A stretch of DNA of 35,088 nt from positions 1-35,088 of the forward strand of contig JAKEIC010000182.1 of NCBI GenBank assembly GCA_022614695.1. Reading direction: 5' to 3'. Below are positions 13,360 to 21,792 of this stretch, in pieces. Each line of letters starts with the position of its first letter. Within the stretch, counting starts at the first letter, position 1. Both the position numbers and the translations under genes were made by a program. The notes below the pieces were generated by a model that made no database searches, was not told the origin of the DNA, and was given only the letters and a program-made list of their open reading frames with translations. The stretch comes from Planctomycetales bacterium. Lineage in GTDB: Bacteria; Planctomycetota; JAKEIC01.

Positions 13360-15668
13360 GGCTCGGTGCGCCGGAGGATCACCGTCTTGATCTTCCGCGT
13401 GATCGAGCGGGCGAGGCCCTCGGAGGCCCCGGTCGCCTCGCCCTCGAGCTCGCGCTTCAGGTCCTTGAGCGCCTGCAGCGTCTCGGCCGCGCTCGGGTAG
13501 CGCTCGTCGCGGTCCTTCTCCATCATCTTCTTGAGGATGGGCGCGAACTTCTTCGGCACCTGCGCGTTCGCCTCCGAGGGGTCGGGAGGCCTCTGCGTCA
13601 GGTGCTTCACGAAGATCTCCTCGGCGGTCTTGCCCTCGAACGGGGGCTTGCCGACGAGCATGTGGTAGAGAGTCGCCCCGAGCGCGTAGACGTCGGCGCG
13701 GGAGTCTATGTCCGGCCGCCTCTCGATCTGCTCGGGCGCGATCGTGTAGGGGGACCCGACGATCTTCTCCGCCTCGTCGCCCGCCCCGATCCGCCTCGCG
13801 AGCCCGAGGTCGCAGAGCTTCGCGATCCCCTCGGGGGTGAGCATGACGTTCGCGGGCTTCACGTCGCGGTGGACGAGCCCGTGGGCCTCGGCGTGCGCGA
13901 GGGCGCGGAGCACCTGGATCGAGATGTCGAGCGCCTGGAGCGGGGGGACCGCGCCCTTCTCCTCGAGGATCTGCTTCACGGTCTGCCCCTCGACGTACTC
14001 CATCGCGAAGTAGTAGTAGCCCCGGGAGCGGCCGACGTCGAAGGCCTGGACGATGTTCGGGTGGTTGAGCTGCGCCGCGGCGCGCGCCTCGGTCTGGAAC
14101 CGCTCGATGAACGTGTCGTCCATCGCGAGGCGCGGGTCGAGGACCTTGAGCGCCACGATCCGGTCGAGGTTCATCTGCCGCGCGGCGTAGACGAGCCCCA
14201 TGGCCCCTCGGCCCAGCTCCGCCTCGATCTTGTAGCCCTCGATCGGGTTCTTCACGATCTCGCCCTGGAGGGACTGGCAGATGATCTCGACCTGGCGCTC
14301 GCTGAGGAACCCCTCCTCCTGCAGGATCACGCCGAGGTACTTGTCCACGCCCTTGCGGCGGTTGAGCCGCTGGACTTCGAGCGCACTCTCGAGCTGCTCG
14401 GGGGTGACGAACCCGTAGCGGACGGCGAGGTTCCCGAAGTAGGCCGCGGTCTTGCGCCCGCGCGCCATGACCTTCAGGAACTGCGTCGTGCCCCCCTTCT
14501 CGGCCCCCGCCTCGGCCGCCCCCTCGCGCTCGAGCTCGCCCCGGTGGGCCTCGGCGAGCGCCACGAGGATCTCGCGGTGCTGCCGGCGCGAGAGCTGGCC
14601 CCCCGCGACGAGGAGGGGCCCGAGGGCCACCTGGAAGTCCACGCTCTTCTGCGTCGCGATGGCGCGCTTCACGCTCGCGAAGTCGGTGAAGCCCGACTCG
14701 ATCGCGATCTTGCCGTAAAGGATCTCCTCGTGGATCACCTCGCCGTGGGCCTGGACCTGGAGCGCGGTGCGCACGTCCTCCTCCGCGAGGAAGCCCCGCC
14801 GGAGGAGGATCTCGTCGAGCCGCATCGGGAGCTTGGCCATCTCGGCCGTCCTCTGGACCGCCACGGCCTCGGCGACGCGGTCGGCATCCAGGAGTTTCAG
14901 CCGCGTGACGACCTCCGCGAGGTAGCGGTCGGAGTGGGGGGAGTAGACGGCGGCGACCGAGCTGAAGGTGCGGAGGTAGATCTCGCCGGCGCGGCGCACG
15001 TCCGCGAGGCCGTCTCCCTCCCCGTCCGCGCGGACCCCCGGGCGCGACCCCGGGGCCCTCGCCCCGCGGCCGGCCAGCCCCCGGAGGGTGGCCGCCGTCG
15101 CGATCTTGAGCGCCTCGAGGACGCCCTCGCCCCGGGTGACGCTGCCCGGCACGACGGGGATCTCCCCCAGCGGTCCGCCGGCGCTCCCGCCCGCCTCTCC
15201 GGCGAGCGGGAGAGGCTCGTCCTGCCGGGCCAGGTCGCGCTTGTTCGCGAACACGACGAGGGGCACCGGGTCCCCCGCCTCCGCGCGTCCCTCGAGCACC
15301 TTCCGGACGCGGCGGAACGCGCGGACGCTCCCCGCCCCGTCCTGGCCCGAGCCGTCGGCGACGAACAGGACACCGTCGGCGTGTTGCAGGATCATCCGCT
15401 CAGCCAGCCAGAACCGGTCCCGTCCCGGGAGCGCGTAGAGTTCCCCGAGGACCTCCACCCCCGAGATCGCCCCCACGTCCAGGAGGAGGAAGTCGTAGAG
15501 CAGCGTCGGCCCGTCCGGCGAGGGGAACGAGATGAGCCCGCCCCGCGCGCCGCGGCGGAGACGGCCGAGGAGGTGCCGGAGGAACTCGGTCTTCCCGCTC
15601 CCGGCGGGCCCGGCGAGCGCGAGGGCGAACTCGACCCTCGCGGTCCCGGTCGCCGGCTCGGTGTCCAC
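13356..15668 (-). CDS. MglA-like GTPase / MshEN-like repeats / Ser-Thr kinase fusion
   Basis: The protein has 770 residues from GTG 15668, with GGAGG 4 nt upstream. Residues 12-200 look like an MglA/Ras-type GTPase: P-loop GPAGSGKT (20-27), TLLYDFLLLDVGAISGVEV (55-73), ELYALPGRDRFW (76-87) in the MglA PM3 position, ADGVLFVADGS, and the guanine motif NKRD (142-145). Residues about 245-470 hold several 'LG-x-x-L-x-x-x-GF-x-x-x-x-Q-x-x-x-A' units (for example LDEILLRRGFLAEEDVRTAL and YLGVILQEEGFLSERQVEII). These resemble MshEN/GspE-N repeats, some of which bind c-di-GMP. Residues 479-735 are an active-looking Hanks kinase: GRGAMG, Lys508, HRDVKPAN (600-607), DLG (620-622), APE (644-646). No transmembrane segment is seen. 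Divergent from the LacI-PilZ gene. A cytoplasmic switch-controlled kinase is inferred. Confidence 0.85.
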   Translation of the reverse strand: MDTEPATGTARVEFALALAGPAGSGKTEFLRHLLGRLRRGARGGLISFPSPDGPTLLYDFLLLDVGAISGVEVLGELYALPGRDRFWLAERMILQHADGVLFVADGSGQDGAGSVRAFRRVRKVLEGRAEAGDPVPLVVFANKRDLARQDEPLPLAGEAGGSAGGPLGEIPVVPGSVTRGEGVLEALKIATAATLRGLAGRGARAPGSRPGVRADGEGDGLADVRRAGEIYLRTFSSVAAVYSPHSDRYLAEVVTRLKLLDADRVAEAVAVQRTAEMAKLPMRLDEILLRRGFLAEEDVRTALQVQAHGEVIHEEILYGKIAIESGFTDFASVKRAIATQKSVDFQVALGPLLVAGGQLSRRQHREILVALAEAHRGELEREGAAEAGAEKGGTTQFLKVMARGRKTAAYFGNLAVRYGFVTPEQLESALEVQRLNRRKGVDKYLGVILQEEGFLSERQVEIICQSLQGEIVKNPIEGYKIEAELGRGAMGLVYAARQMNLDRIVALKVLDPRLAMDDTFIERFQTEARAAAQLNHPNIVQAFDVGRSRGYYYFAMEYVEGQTVKQILEEKGAVPPLQALDISIQVLRALAHAEAHGLVHRDVKPANVMLTPEGIAKLCDLGLARRIGAGDEAEKIVGSPYTIAPEQIERRPDIDSRADVYALGATLYHMLVGKPPFEGKTAEEIFVKHLTQRPPDPSEANAQVPKKFAPILKKMMEKDRDERYPSAAETLQALKDLKRELEGEATGASEGLARSITRKIKTVILRRTEP

Positions 15669-15682
15669 AAGGCCTCCGGGGG

Positions 15683-15688
15683 ATTCTA
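15683..15688 (-). promoter_or_regulatory. -10-like TAGAAT of the GTPase-kinase gene
   Basis: On the minus strand TAGAAT precedes GTG 15668 by 14 nt, with GGAGG between them as a Shine-Dalgarno. No -35 is evident. Confidence 0.4.
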
Positions 15689-15727
15689 GCCGGGCCGGGC
15701 CGGGCGCGCAGGGGCGGGGGACGCCGG

Positions 15728-15755
15728 TTGACATCCTCCACATGTGGCATAGACT
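15728..15755 (+). promoter_or_regulatory. Sigma-70-type promoter with palindrome in the spacer
   Basis: A consensus TTGACA (15728-15733), 16-nt spacer and TAGACT (15750-15755) drive the LacI-HTH/PilZ gene. The spacer contains the perfect 10-bp palindrome CCACATGTGG (15738-15747), well placed for a repressor that blocks RNA polymerase, possibly the encoded HTH protein itself. Downstream, GCGGCG-TTT-CGCCGC (15762-15776) can form a hairpin in the leader before GTG 15789. Confidence 0.65.
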
Positions 15756-15788
15756 TCCGGGGCGGCGTTTCGCCGCGGGGGCTAGCGC

Positions 15789-16295
15789 GTGCCGAAGAAG
15801 GGCATCAGCCACGACGACATCGCGCGCCGACTCGGCCTCGCGCGCTCGACGGTCACCAAGATCCTGAATCAGCTCCCGACGAACCGCGCGAGCGCGGAGA
15901 CCGTCCAGAAGGTGTTCCAGCTCGCGAAGGAGCTGGGATACGACTTCCACCGGCTCCGCAACATCCATCGCCGGCGCGACGAGCGCCGCCAGTGCCGGAT
16001 CGCCGCCCGCCTCGAGCTGCTCCAGAGCGGAGGCAAGGTCGCGGGCACCGGGACCGCGGTCGTCCACGACATCTCGCTCCACGGCGCCCAACTCCAGCAG
16101 GTCACGATGGACGGGAAGGGCCTCCCCGTGACGCCCTTCCTCCTCCGCCTCACCCTCAGCGAGGCGCCGCTCGCGGACCTCGTCGGGACCGGGGAGGTGG
16201 TGCGGTTCTCGTCGCGGGAGCCGGTGAAGTTCGGGATCAACTTCCTCGAGATGACCGAGGCGGACCAGCGGCGGCTCGGGGAATTCCTGAGATGA
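15789..16295 (+). CDS. LacI-type HTH fused to a PilZ (c-di-GMP) domain
   Basis: This 168-residue protein starts at GTG 15789. Residues 5-55 are a LacI-family DNA-binding headpiece: ISHDDIARRLGLARSTVTKI (helix-turn-helix) followed by AELVQK-like helices and the hinge-type LGYDF ending. The sugar-binding domain of LacI is absent. Residues 60-168 are instead a PilZ domain with the c-di-GMP motif R66-x3-R70 (RRQCR) and D94-x-S96-x2-G99 (DISLHG), plus VKFGINFLEM near the end. The inferred role is a transcription factor whose DNA binding responds to cyclic di-GMP. The stop overlaps the ATG of the pseudokinase gene (ATGA), so the two are translationally coupled. The promoter palindrome just upstream suggests autoregulation. 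Confidence 0.85.
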   Translation: MPKKGISHDDIARRLGLARSTVTKILNQLPTNRASAETVQKVFQLAKELGYDFHRLRNIHRRRDERRQCRIAARLELLQSGGKVAGTGTAVVHDISLHGAQLQQVTMDGKGLPVTPFLLRLTLSEAPLADLVGTGEVVRFSSREPVKFGINFLEMTEADQRRLGEFLR

Positions 16296-19225
16296 ACGGG
16301 CCGGGAGACGGCCTCTTCCTCGACTGCCCCGGCTGCGGGGCGGTGCTGAACGCCCGCGGCCGCGCCCCGGGCCAGAAGGTGAAGTGCGGGAAGTGCGGCG
16401 AGGTGATCGCCGTGCCCGCGGAGGGCGGGGCCGCGCCGGCGGGGGGACCTCCGCCCACCACGGTCGGGGCGCCTCCCACGACGGTCCCCTCCTCGACCCC
16501 GGGGCCCCCGGTGCCCACGGGCCCGCCGACGAGGCTCGACGCGGCATTCCCGTCGGGCCCCCCGACGCGCATCGATGCGGCGTCGCCTGCGGGCCCTCCG
16601 ACGCGCCTCGACGCGGGGCTCTCCGGGCCTCCGACGACCGTGGGCCCCTCGACCGGGCTCGGGACGGGGGGGCTCGGGACGGGGCGCGCGGCCCCGGCCG
16701 CCGCTCCGCCGCCCGCGCAGATCGTCCCCGGATACGTCCTCCACCGCGAGGTCGCCCGCGGCTCGGCCGGCACCGTCTACGAGGCGACCCGCAAGGAGAA
16801 CGGCCAGCGCGTCGCGATCAAGGTGCTCTCGGACGAGACGGCTTCGGACGCGGCAGCGCTCTCGGCCTGGAGGAAGGTCGCCGAGACGGGCCAGTCGATC
16901 CTCCACGACAACCTCGCGCGGGTCGTGGACCACAGGCTCGAGGGCCCCGCCGGCGGCGACGCCGGCCCGCTCTGGGTCGCGTCCGAGTGGGACGACGGGC
17001 AGCCGATCGGCGGCGCGTCCGGGCGGATGCGCATGTCGGTGGACCGGGTCGCGAGGCTCGGCATCCAGGTCGCGCGGGCGCTCCACGCCGTGCACGAGAA
17101 GGGGCTCCGCCACGGGGCCGTCCAGCCCGGGAACATCTCGCTCGGCTCGGGGGACCACGTCGTGCTTCTCGGGCTCGGCGTCCCGCGGAGACCCTCGCGC
17201 GAGCCGACGCCCTATCAGGCCCCCGAGGAGGCCGGAGGCTCGTCCCGGCCCTCCGACCCGCGCCGCATGGACGTGTACGCCCTCGGCGCGGTCCTCTACG
17301 AGATGCTCACCGCCCAGCTCCCCCTCCGGAGCGGCGCGGGCGGGAAGAGCGACAGCCAGGCGGGCCTCGCCAAGCCCCGCGCCCTCGACCCGAGGATCCC
17401 GGTCGCCATGGAGTCGGTGGTGCTCAAGGGCCTCCACCCCGACCCGACGCGCCGCTACGCGACGGCGCTGGCGATGGCCGAGGACCTGGAGCGCTTCCGC
17501 AAGGGGCAGAACGTAAAGGCGGGCGGGAGCCTCATCACCAGCTCACTCGCATGGGCCCAGGAGAACCGCGGCCAGGCGGCGCTCGTGGGGGCCGGGCTCG
17601 CGGCCGTCGCGACGGGCCTCGTGGCGCTGGCGCTCCTCCCCCGGGGAGGCCCCGCGGGCGGGGCGACGGGCGGGACGACGGGCACCGGCGGCAAGGGGGG
17701 CTCCGCGACGGGGGCCGCGTCGGCGCTCTCCGACCTCGAGGACGCGCGCGCGAACCTCGGCGCTTCGCGGATAGACGCGGCGCGTCAGGCGATTACGAGC
17801 TACCTCGACAAGATGGGCGCCGCGGCGGTGCCCGAGGCCCACCTCATCGCGGCGAAGACCGCCCGTCTCTCGGGCGACCTCGCGGCCGCGCACGAGTCCC
17901 TCTCGCACGCCGAGCCGGCGGCGGGCGGGTCGGCCGCCGCGCTCGCCGAGCGCGGGGAGATCCTTCTCGGGCTCGGCCAGGCCGAGGCGGCGCTCGCGAA
18001 GTTCGACGCCGCGGTCGCGGCCGACGCGAAGTGCGCCCCGGCCGCCGCGGGACGCGGGGCGGCGCTCCTGCGGCTCGGACGCGCCGAGGAGGCCGCGGCG
18101 GCGCTCGCCCAGGCCACCGAGCTGGATCGCGACGACACGAACGCGCAGGTCCGCCTCGCCGAAGCCCTCGCGTCCGCCGGCAAGGTGGACGAGGCGCTGA
18201 AGGCGGCCCAGGCGATGGCGGGCAAGCTCGTCCCCCCCCGCGGGGCGGCCTACGTCGTCGGCTTCTGCCTCGAGAAGAAGCTCCGGCCCGACGAGGCGCT
18301 CGCCCAGTACCAGGCCGAGAACAAGACGCCGGGCGGCGACGCCCGCGCCGCGGCCGCGGCCGAGAGGCTCGACGCGCAGGTGAAGCGCGTCCGTGAGCTG
18401 GGGAAGGCCCTCGTGGAGGAGATCGGACGCAAGACCTCGGACGAGCCCGGGCGGCAGGAGCTCCGGGCCAAGGCTGCCGAGTGGCTCGCCCGTTGCCGCG
18501 AGACGCTCGACCGCACCTCCGACCCGGCGACAGTCGGGCAGATCCACTACTTCGCCGCGCAGTTCGAGAGGATCCTCGGCCAGCGCGCGGAGGCCGAGAA
18601 GAGCCTCACGCGGGTCCTCTCGCAGCCGGGCGGCGGCCGGGGGCAGGCCCCGCCTCTCCAGGCGCGGCAGATGCGGGCGGATCTCCGCGCGGAGCAGGAC
18701 GACCTCGGGGGCGCGCTCGAGGACTACGACTGGATGGCCAACGCCTACCAACGGGAGCTGTCGAACCCAAATCGCCCCCCGGAGGTGGTCCCGCGGTACG
18801 TCCAGCTGGTGCTGCGTAGGCTCGAGATCCACCGGCGGCTCGGCGACCTCAGGAACCTCGAGGGCGAGTCGGACGGGCTCGTCCGGATCCTCGGGCAGCT
18901 TGCCGCGGCGCAGCAGGAGGGGAACGTCCCGAAGCCGATGCGCCGCCAGGCCTGGATCTACCACGGCGTGACGAAGGCGCTGGCCGGCAAGGTGAAGGAG
19001 GCGCTCGCCGACCTCGAGCGGGCGCGCGAGGCGTCGGAGGAGGACGAGCAGGCGGGGCTCCACTGGCTCCGCGCGGCCATCGCGATGGCGAAGGGCAACG
19101 CCGCCGAAGCTCGCGACTGGATCCAGGAGGAGCTGAATCTCGAGAAGAAGGACTTCGAGCGGCCGGCCAGGGACCTGCTCTCGGAGCTGGACCGCCGGGA
19201 CGCCGGAGGCGGGGGCAGGAAGTAG
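16292..19225 (+). CDS. Zinc-ribbon / pseudokinase / TPR membrane protein
   Basis: The protein has 977 residues from ATG 16292. An N-terminal zinc ribbon (Cys12, Cys15, Cys32, Cys35; CPGC and CGKC) is followed by a Pro/Gly/Thr linker with repeated GPPT-(R/T) units (77-116). A Hanks-type kinase fold follows at about 147-405. It keeps the glycine loop ([10 protein letters not shown]) and Lys177 (VAIKVL), but the catalytic HRDxKxxN is HGAVQPGN (274-281) and the DFG metal Asp is missing (LLGLGV). It is therefore predicted to be catalytically dead. One membrane helix lies near 429-449 ([20 protein letters not shown]). The rest, about 500 residues, is TPR-like helical repeats ([40 protein letters not shown]). 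A scaffold or sensor at the membrane is inferred. The frame extends upstream, but that part overlaps the LacI-PilZ gene. Confidence 0.82.
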   Translation: MNGPGDGLFLDCPGCGAVLNARGRAPGQKVKCGKCGEVIAVPAEGGAAPAGGPPPTTVGAPPTTVPSSTPGPPVPTGPPTRLDAAFPSGPPTRIDAASPAGPPTRLDAGLSGPPTTVGPSTGLGTGGLGTGRAAPAAAPPPAQIVPGYVLHREVARGSAGTVYEATRKENGQRVAIKVLSDETASDAAALSAWRKVAETGQSILHDNLARVVDHRLEGPAGGDAGPLWVASEWDDGQPIGGASGRMRMSVDRVARLGIQVARALHAVHEKGLRHGAVQPGNISLGSGDHVVLLGLGVPRRPSREPTPYQAPEEAGGSSRPSDPRRMDVYALGAVLYEMLTAQLPLRSGAGGKSDSQAGLAKPRALDPRIPVAMESVVLKGLHPDPTRRYATALAMAEDLERFRKGQNVKAGGSLITSSLAWAQENRGQAALVGAGLAAVATGLVALALLPRGGPAGGATGGTTGTGGKGGSATGAASALSDLEDARANLGASRIDAARQAITSYLDKMGAAAVPEAHLIAAKTARLSGDLAAAHESLSHAEPAAGGSAAALAERGEILLGLGQAEAALAKFDAAVAADAKCAPAAAGRGAALLRLGRAEEAAAALAQATELDRDDTNAQVRLAEALASAGKVDEALKAAQAMAGKLVPPRGAAYVVGFCLEKKLRPDEALAQYQAENKTPGGDARAAAAAERLDAQVKRVRELGKALVEEIGRKTSDEPGRQELRAKAAEWLARCRETLDRTSDPATVGQIHYFAAQFERILGQRAEAEKSLTRVLSQPGGGRGQAPPLQARQMRADLRAEQDDLGGALEDYDWMANAYQRELSNPNRPPEVVPRYVQLVLRRLEIHRRLGDLRNLEGESDGLVRILGQLAAAQQEGNVPKPMRRQAWIYHGVTKALAGKVKEALADLERAREASEEDEQAGLHWLRAAIAMAKGNAAEARDWIQEELNLEKKDFERPARDLLSELDRRDAGGGGRK

Positions 19226-19233
19226 CCGTCTCG

Positions 19234-20175
19234 ATGCCGGCCCCGTCGCGCGCCGCCGTCCGCGCGATCTACGAGCGGGCGCTGCCGGACCTCCTCTTCG
19301 AGGCGCAGCGCGTCCACCGCGCCCACCATGACCCGGCGGCGGTGCAGCTCTGCACGCTCTCCAACGTGAAGAGCGGGGGGTGCCCCGAGGACTGCGCCTA
19401 CTGCCCCCAGAGCGCGCACTACCGGACCGGGGTCGCCGTCACGGGGGTCCTGCCCGTCGCCGAGGTGCGCGCCCAGGCCGAGCGGGCGAAGGCGGCGGGC
19501 GCCACGCGCTTCTGCATGGGAGCGGCGTGGCGCGAGGCGCCGGCCGACGGGCGGTTCGGGCAGGTCCTCGACCTCGTGCGCGCGGTCGCGGGGACGGGCC
19601 TCGAGGTCTGCTGCACGCTCGGGATGCTCACGGACGAGCAGGCGCGCGCCCTCAAGGCCGCCGGCTGCACGGCCTACAACCACAACCTGGACACGAGCCC
19701 GGAGTACTACGGGGAGATCATCACCACCCGGACCTACGAGGACCGGCTGCGGACGATCTCGCGGGTGGCCGCGGCGGGGATGGTCGTCTGCTGCGGCGGG
19801 ATCCTCGGGCTCGGCGAGTCGCGCGAGGACCGGGTCGGGCTGCTGGCCACCCTCGCCGCGCTCGATCCGCCGCCCGAGTCGGTCCCCGTGAACGCGCTCG
19901 TCCGCGTCGAGGGCACCCCCCTCGCCGAGCGCCCGCCCCTCGAGCCCTTCGAGCTGGTCCGGACCATCGCGACCGCCAGGATCCTGCTCCCGAGGGCGCG
20001 GGTCCGTCTCTCCGCGGGCCGGACGGAGATGAGCCCGGAGCTGCAGGCGCTCTGCTTCCTCGCCGGGGCGAACTCGATCTTCATGGGCGAGAAGCTCCTC
20101 ACGACGCCGAACCCGGAGCCGTCGGAGGACCTGGCCCTCCTCGCGACCCTCGGGATGCGGCCGATGGCAAGCTGA
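19234..20175 (+). CDS. bioB: Biotin synthase
   Basis: The protein has 313 residues from ATG 19234, 8 nt after the pseudokinase stop. The radical-SAM cluster motif is Cys50-x3-Cys54-x2-Cys57 (CPEDCAYC), preceded by [11 protein letters not shown]. Other BioB signatures are [78 protein letters not shown] and the closing [16 protein letters not shown]. BioB inserts sulfur into dethiobiotin using a [4Fe-4S] and a sacrificial [2Fe-2S] cluster, the last step of biotin synthesis. Length and motifs are normal. No other bio gene is in the window, and the link to the upstream signalling genes is probably only positional. Confidence 0.97.
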   Translation: MPAPSRAAVRAIYERALPDLLFEAQRVHRAHHDPAAVQLCTLSNVKSGGCPEDCAYCPQSAHYRTGVAVTGVLPVAEVRAQAERAKAAGATRFCMGAAWREAPADGRFGQVLDLVRAVAGTGLEVCCTLGMLTDEQARALKAAGCTAYNHNLDTSPEYYGEIITTRTYEDRLRTISRVAAAGMVVCCGGILGLGESREDRVGLLATLAALDPPPESVPVNALVRVEGTPLAERPPLEPFELVRTIATARILLPRARVRLSAGRTEMSPELQALCFLAGANSIFMGEKLLTTPNPEPSEDLALLATLGMRPMAS

Positions 20176-20198
20176 GCGGCCCGGAGGGGGTTCTTCAC

Positions 20199-20222
20199 CA
20201 CGGAGTCACGGAGACACGGAGG
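20199..20222. repeat. Three tandem 8-bp units CACGGAGN
   Basis: CACGGAGT, CACGGAGA and CACGGAGG run head to tail in the non-coding 20176-20386 gap between bioB and the convergent prenyltransferase-repeat gene. It looks like a degraded intergenic repeat rather than coding sequence. Confidence 0.6.
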
Positions 20223-20243
20223 ACCGAACTTTGTCCCGAGAGT

Positions 20244-20259
20244 CCTTCGCGGGCGAAGG
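20244..20259. terminator. Perfect 7-bp hairpin between convergent genes
   Basis: CCTTCGC-GG-GCGAAGG is a perfect inverted repeat about 70 nt after bioB and 130 nt after the minus-strand stop at 20387. There is no T-tract on either side and the 2-nt loop is tight. It may be a bidirectional terminator or a repeat-type palindrome. Confidence 0.35.
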
Positions 20260-20278
20260 CAGGAGCCCGGTGCTAGGG

Positions 20279-20300
20279 CTCGTGCTCGTGCTCGTGCTCG
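20279..20300. repeat. Hexamer repeat (CTCGTG)3-CTCG
   Basis: Three perfect CTCGTG units plus a partial one lie in the same intergenic gap as the CACGGAGN repeat. The same hexamer family (CGAGCA/TGCTCG) occurs at 31121-31174 and 31307-31324 next to the four-helix-bundle gene, so it is a dispersed repeat type in this genome. Confidence 0.6.
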
Positions 20301-20386
20301 GAATCCCAGGGCGCGGGCTGCCGTCCGCGATCTCGAGGCCGTCCGCGCTGAACGCGAACGGAGATGCGCCCCCGCCGCCCCGCGGA

Positions 20387-21784
20387 CTACCTCGGCCCGT
20401 GCCCCGTGATCCCGCCCCTCACCCGGATCGTCGCCCGGCAGAGGAAGAGGATCGCGTAGCAGTTGGCGCAGACGGGGCCGTCGCTGCCGGCGGGCCACGG
20501 CGGGCCCGCGGTCACCAGGTACTTCGCGCCCTCGCCGTACCAGTCGTGCTTCCCGATGAAGGTGTGGTCCGAGAGGACCCCCGCCCGCTCGAGGCCGTAG
20601 AGGTAGTAGTAGTGCCAGTTGCCGGGATACTTCGGGTTCTCCGTCACGGAGAAGTTGAGCGCCAGCCATGCGAGACCGTCGTTCACCGACCGGTCGTAGT
20701 CGCGGGCGTACTTGTCCTGCGCCCCGCGGGCGTCCTTGTCGCCCTGCCCGGCCATCCTCTGGATCTCAGACCAGGCGAGCTCCATCGAGGCGACGCCCAC
20801 GGTGGTCATCGAGCCGGTCGCGATCTGCTGCCCCCCCCCGGCGGCGGGGGGCTTGATGTTCCCGTTATAGCCCCAGCCCCGCGCCGTGTCGGTGATCCCC
20901 GCCTGCGTCGCCATCTGCGGCACGTACGGGTCGTTCGGCTTCCGCGGCGCGACGAGGACCCGGTTCACCCGGGGCCCCGCCTCCTCCTGCGTGTAGAGGA
21001 AGTTCTCGAGGATCCCGATCCAGATCGGGCCGGGGCTCGGGTAGCCGAGGCGCGCCGCGCTCTTCAGGCCGAGCACCGCGTACTGCGTGTTCGAGTGGTC
21101 GGTGATCATGCGGGCCGTCGAGGGGTAGGACCAGACCTCCCTCTTCTCGACGACGCCCGCCTTCGCGCCTCCCGTCGTCTCCTGCCGGGTGAACGCGACG
21201 TTCTCGATCAGGTAGTCGCGCAGCTCCTTCACCCAGTCGAGCTCGTCCTTCTTGAGCTTCCCGCCCACGACCGCCGTCCCGTGCTGCTCGACGCCCTTGC
21301 CGGGCTTCCACATCCCGAGGGCCTCGAGGGCCATGATCGTGATGCCCACCTCGTAGGTCTTCCACGCCGCCGGGCCGTGGGGGACGCGGCCCGAGGCCTT
21401 CCAGCCGTCCCACTTGTCCTTCAAGAACTTGAACCCCTTCTCGATCCTCTCGTCGAAGCGGTTGGCGCCGCCCTTCAGGCACGCGTAGAGGACGAGCGAC
21501 GTGACGCCGTGCGGGAAGGGGCCGTGGCCGCTGTGGGCGGCGCGCGTGTAGCACGGGTCCTCCCACGAGCCGTCCGGGAGCTGCTGCCCGAGCAGCATCT
21601 CCACCCCGCGCGAGACGCAGTCGTTCACCCGCGCCTTCAGCGCGTCGTCGAGCTGCCCGAGCTTCACCCGCTCCTCCTGCTCGCGGCCGCCCTCCCCCTT
21701 CCCGTTCTGCGCCGAGGCCGGCCCGCCGCCCGCCATCGCGAGCGCCATCGCCGCGCCGAGGCCGATCATCCGGTGTGTGCTCAT
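20387..21784 (-). CDS. Secreted prenyltransferase/squalene-cyclase-like repeat protein A
   Basis: The protein has 465 residues from ATG 21784, with Shine-Dalgarno GGAGGGA just upstream. A Sec signal peptide (MIGLGAAMALAMAGGGPASAQ) precedes an alpha/alpha-toroid built of repeats typified by QQLPDGSWEDPC and paired helices such as VTSLVLYACLKGG, VGITIMALEALGMW and NTQYAVLGLKSAARLG. These are the QxxDGSW-type repeats of squalene-hopene cyclases and prenyltransferases, but the DxDD cyclase motif is not visible, so a terpenoid reaction is doubtful. Planctomycetes encode many such exported proteins of unknown role. It is 8 nt downstream of a paralogue and surely in the same operon. Confidence 0.85.
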   Translation of the reverse strand: MSTHRMIGLGAAMALAMAGGGPASAQNGKGEGGREQEERVKLGQLDDALKARVNDCVSRGVEMLLGQQLPDGSWEDPCYTRAAHSGHGPFPHGVTSLVLYACLKGGANRFDERIEKGFKFLKDKWDGWKASGRVPHGPAAWKTYEVGITIMALEALGMWKPGKGVEQHGTAVVGGKLKKDELDWVKELRDYLIENVAFTRQETTGGAKAGVVEKREVWSYPSTARMITDHSNTQYAVLGLKSAARLGYPSPGPIWIGILENFLYTQEEAGPRVNRVLVAPRKPNDPYVPQMATQAGITDTARGWGYNGNIKPPAAGGGQQIATGSMTTVGVASMELAWSEIQRMAGQGDKDARGAQDKYARDYDRSVNDGLAWLALNFSVTENPKYPGNWHYYYLYGLERAGVLSDHTFIGKHDWYGEGAKYLVTAGPPWPAGSDGPVCANCYAILFLCRATIRVRGGITGHGPR

Positions 21785-21792
21785 CGTCCCTC

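Noticed and set aside
16292-19225. Active Ser/Thr kinase
   Set aside because: The catalytic Asp of HRD and the metal Asp of DFG are both absent, so only a pseudokinase is supported.
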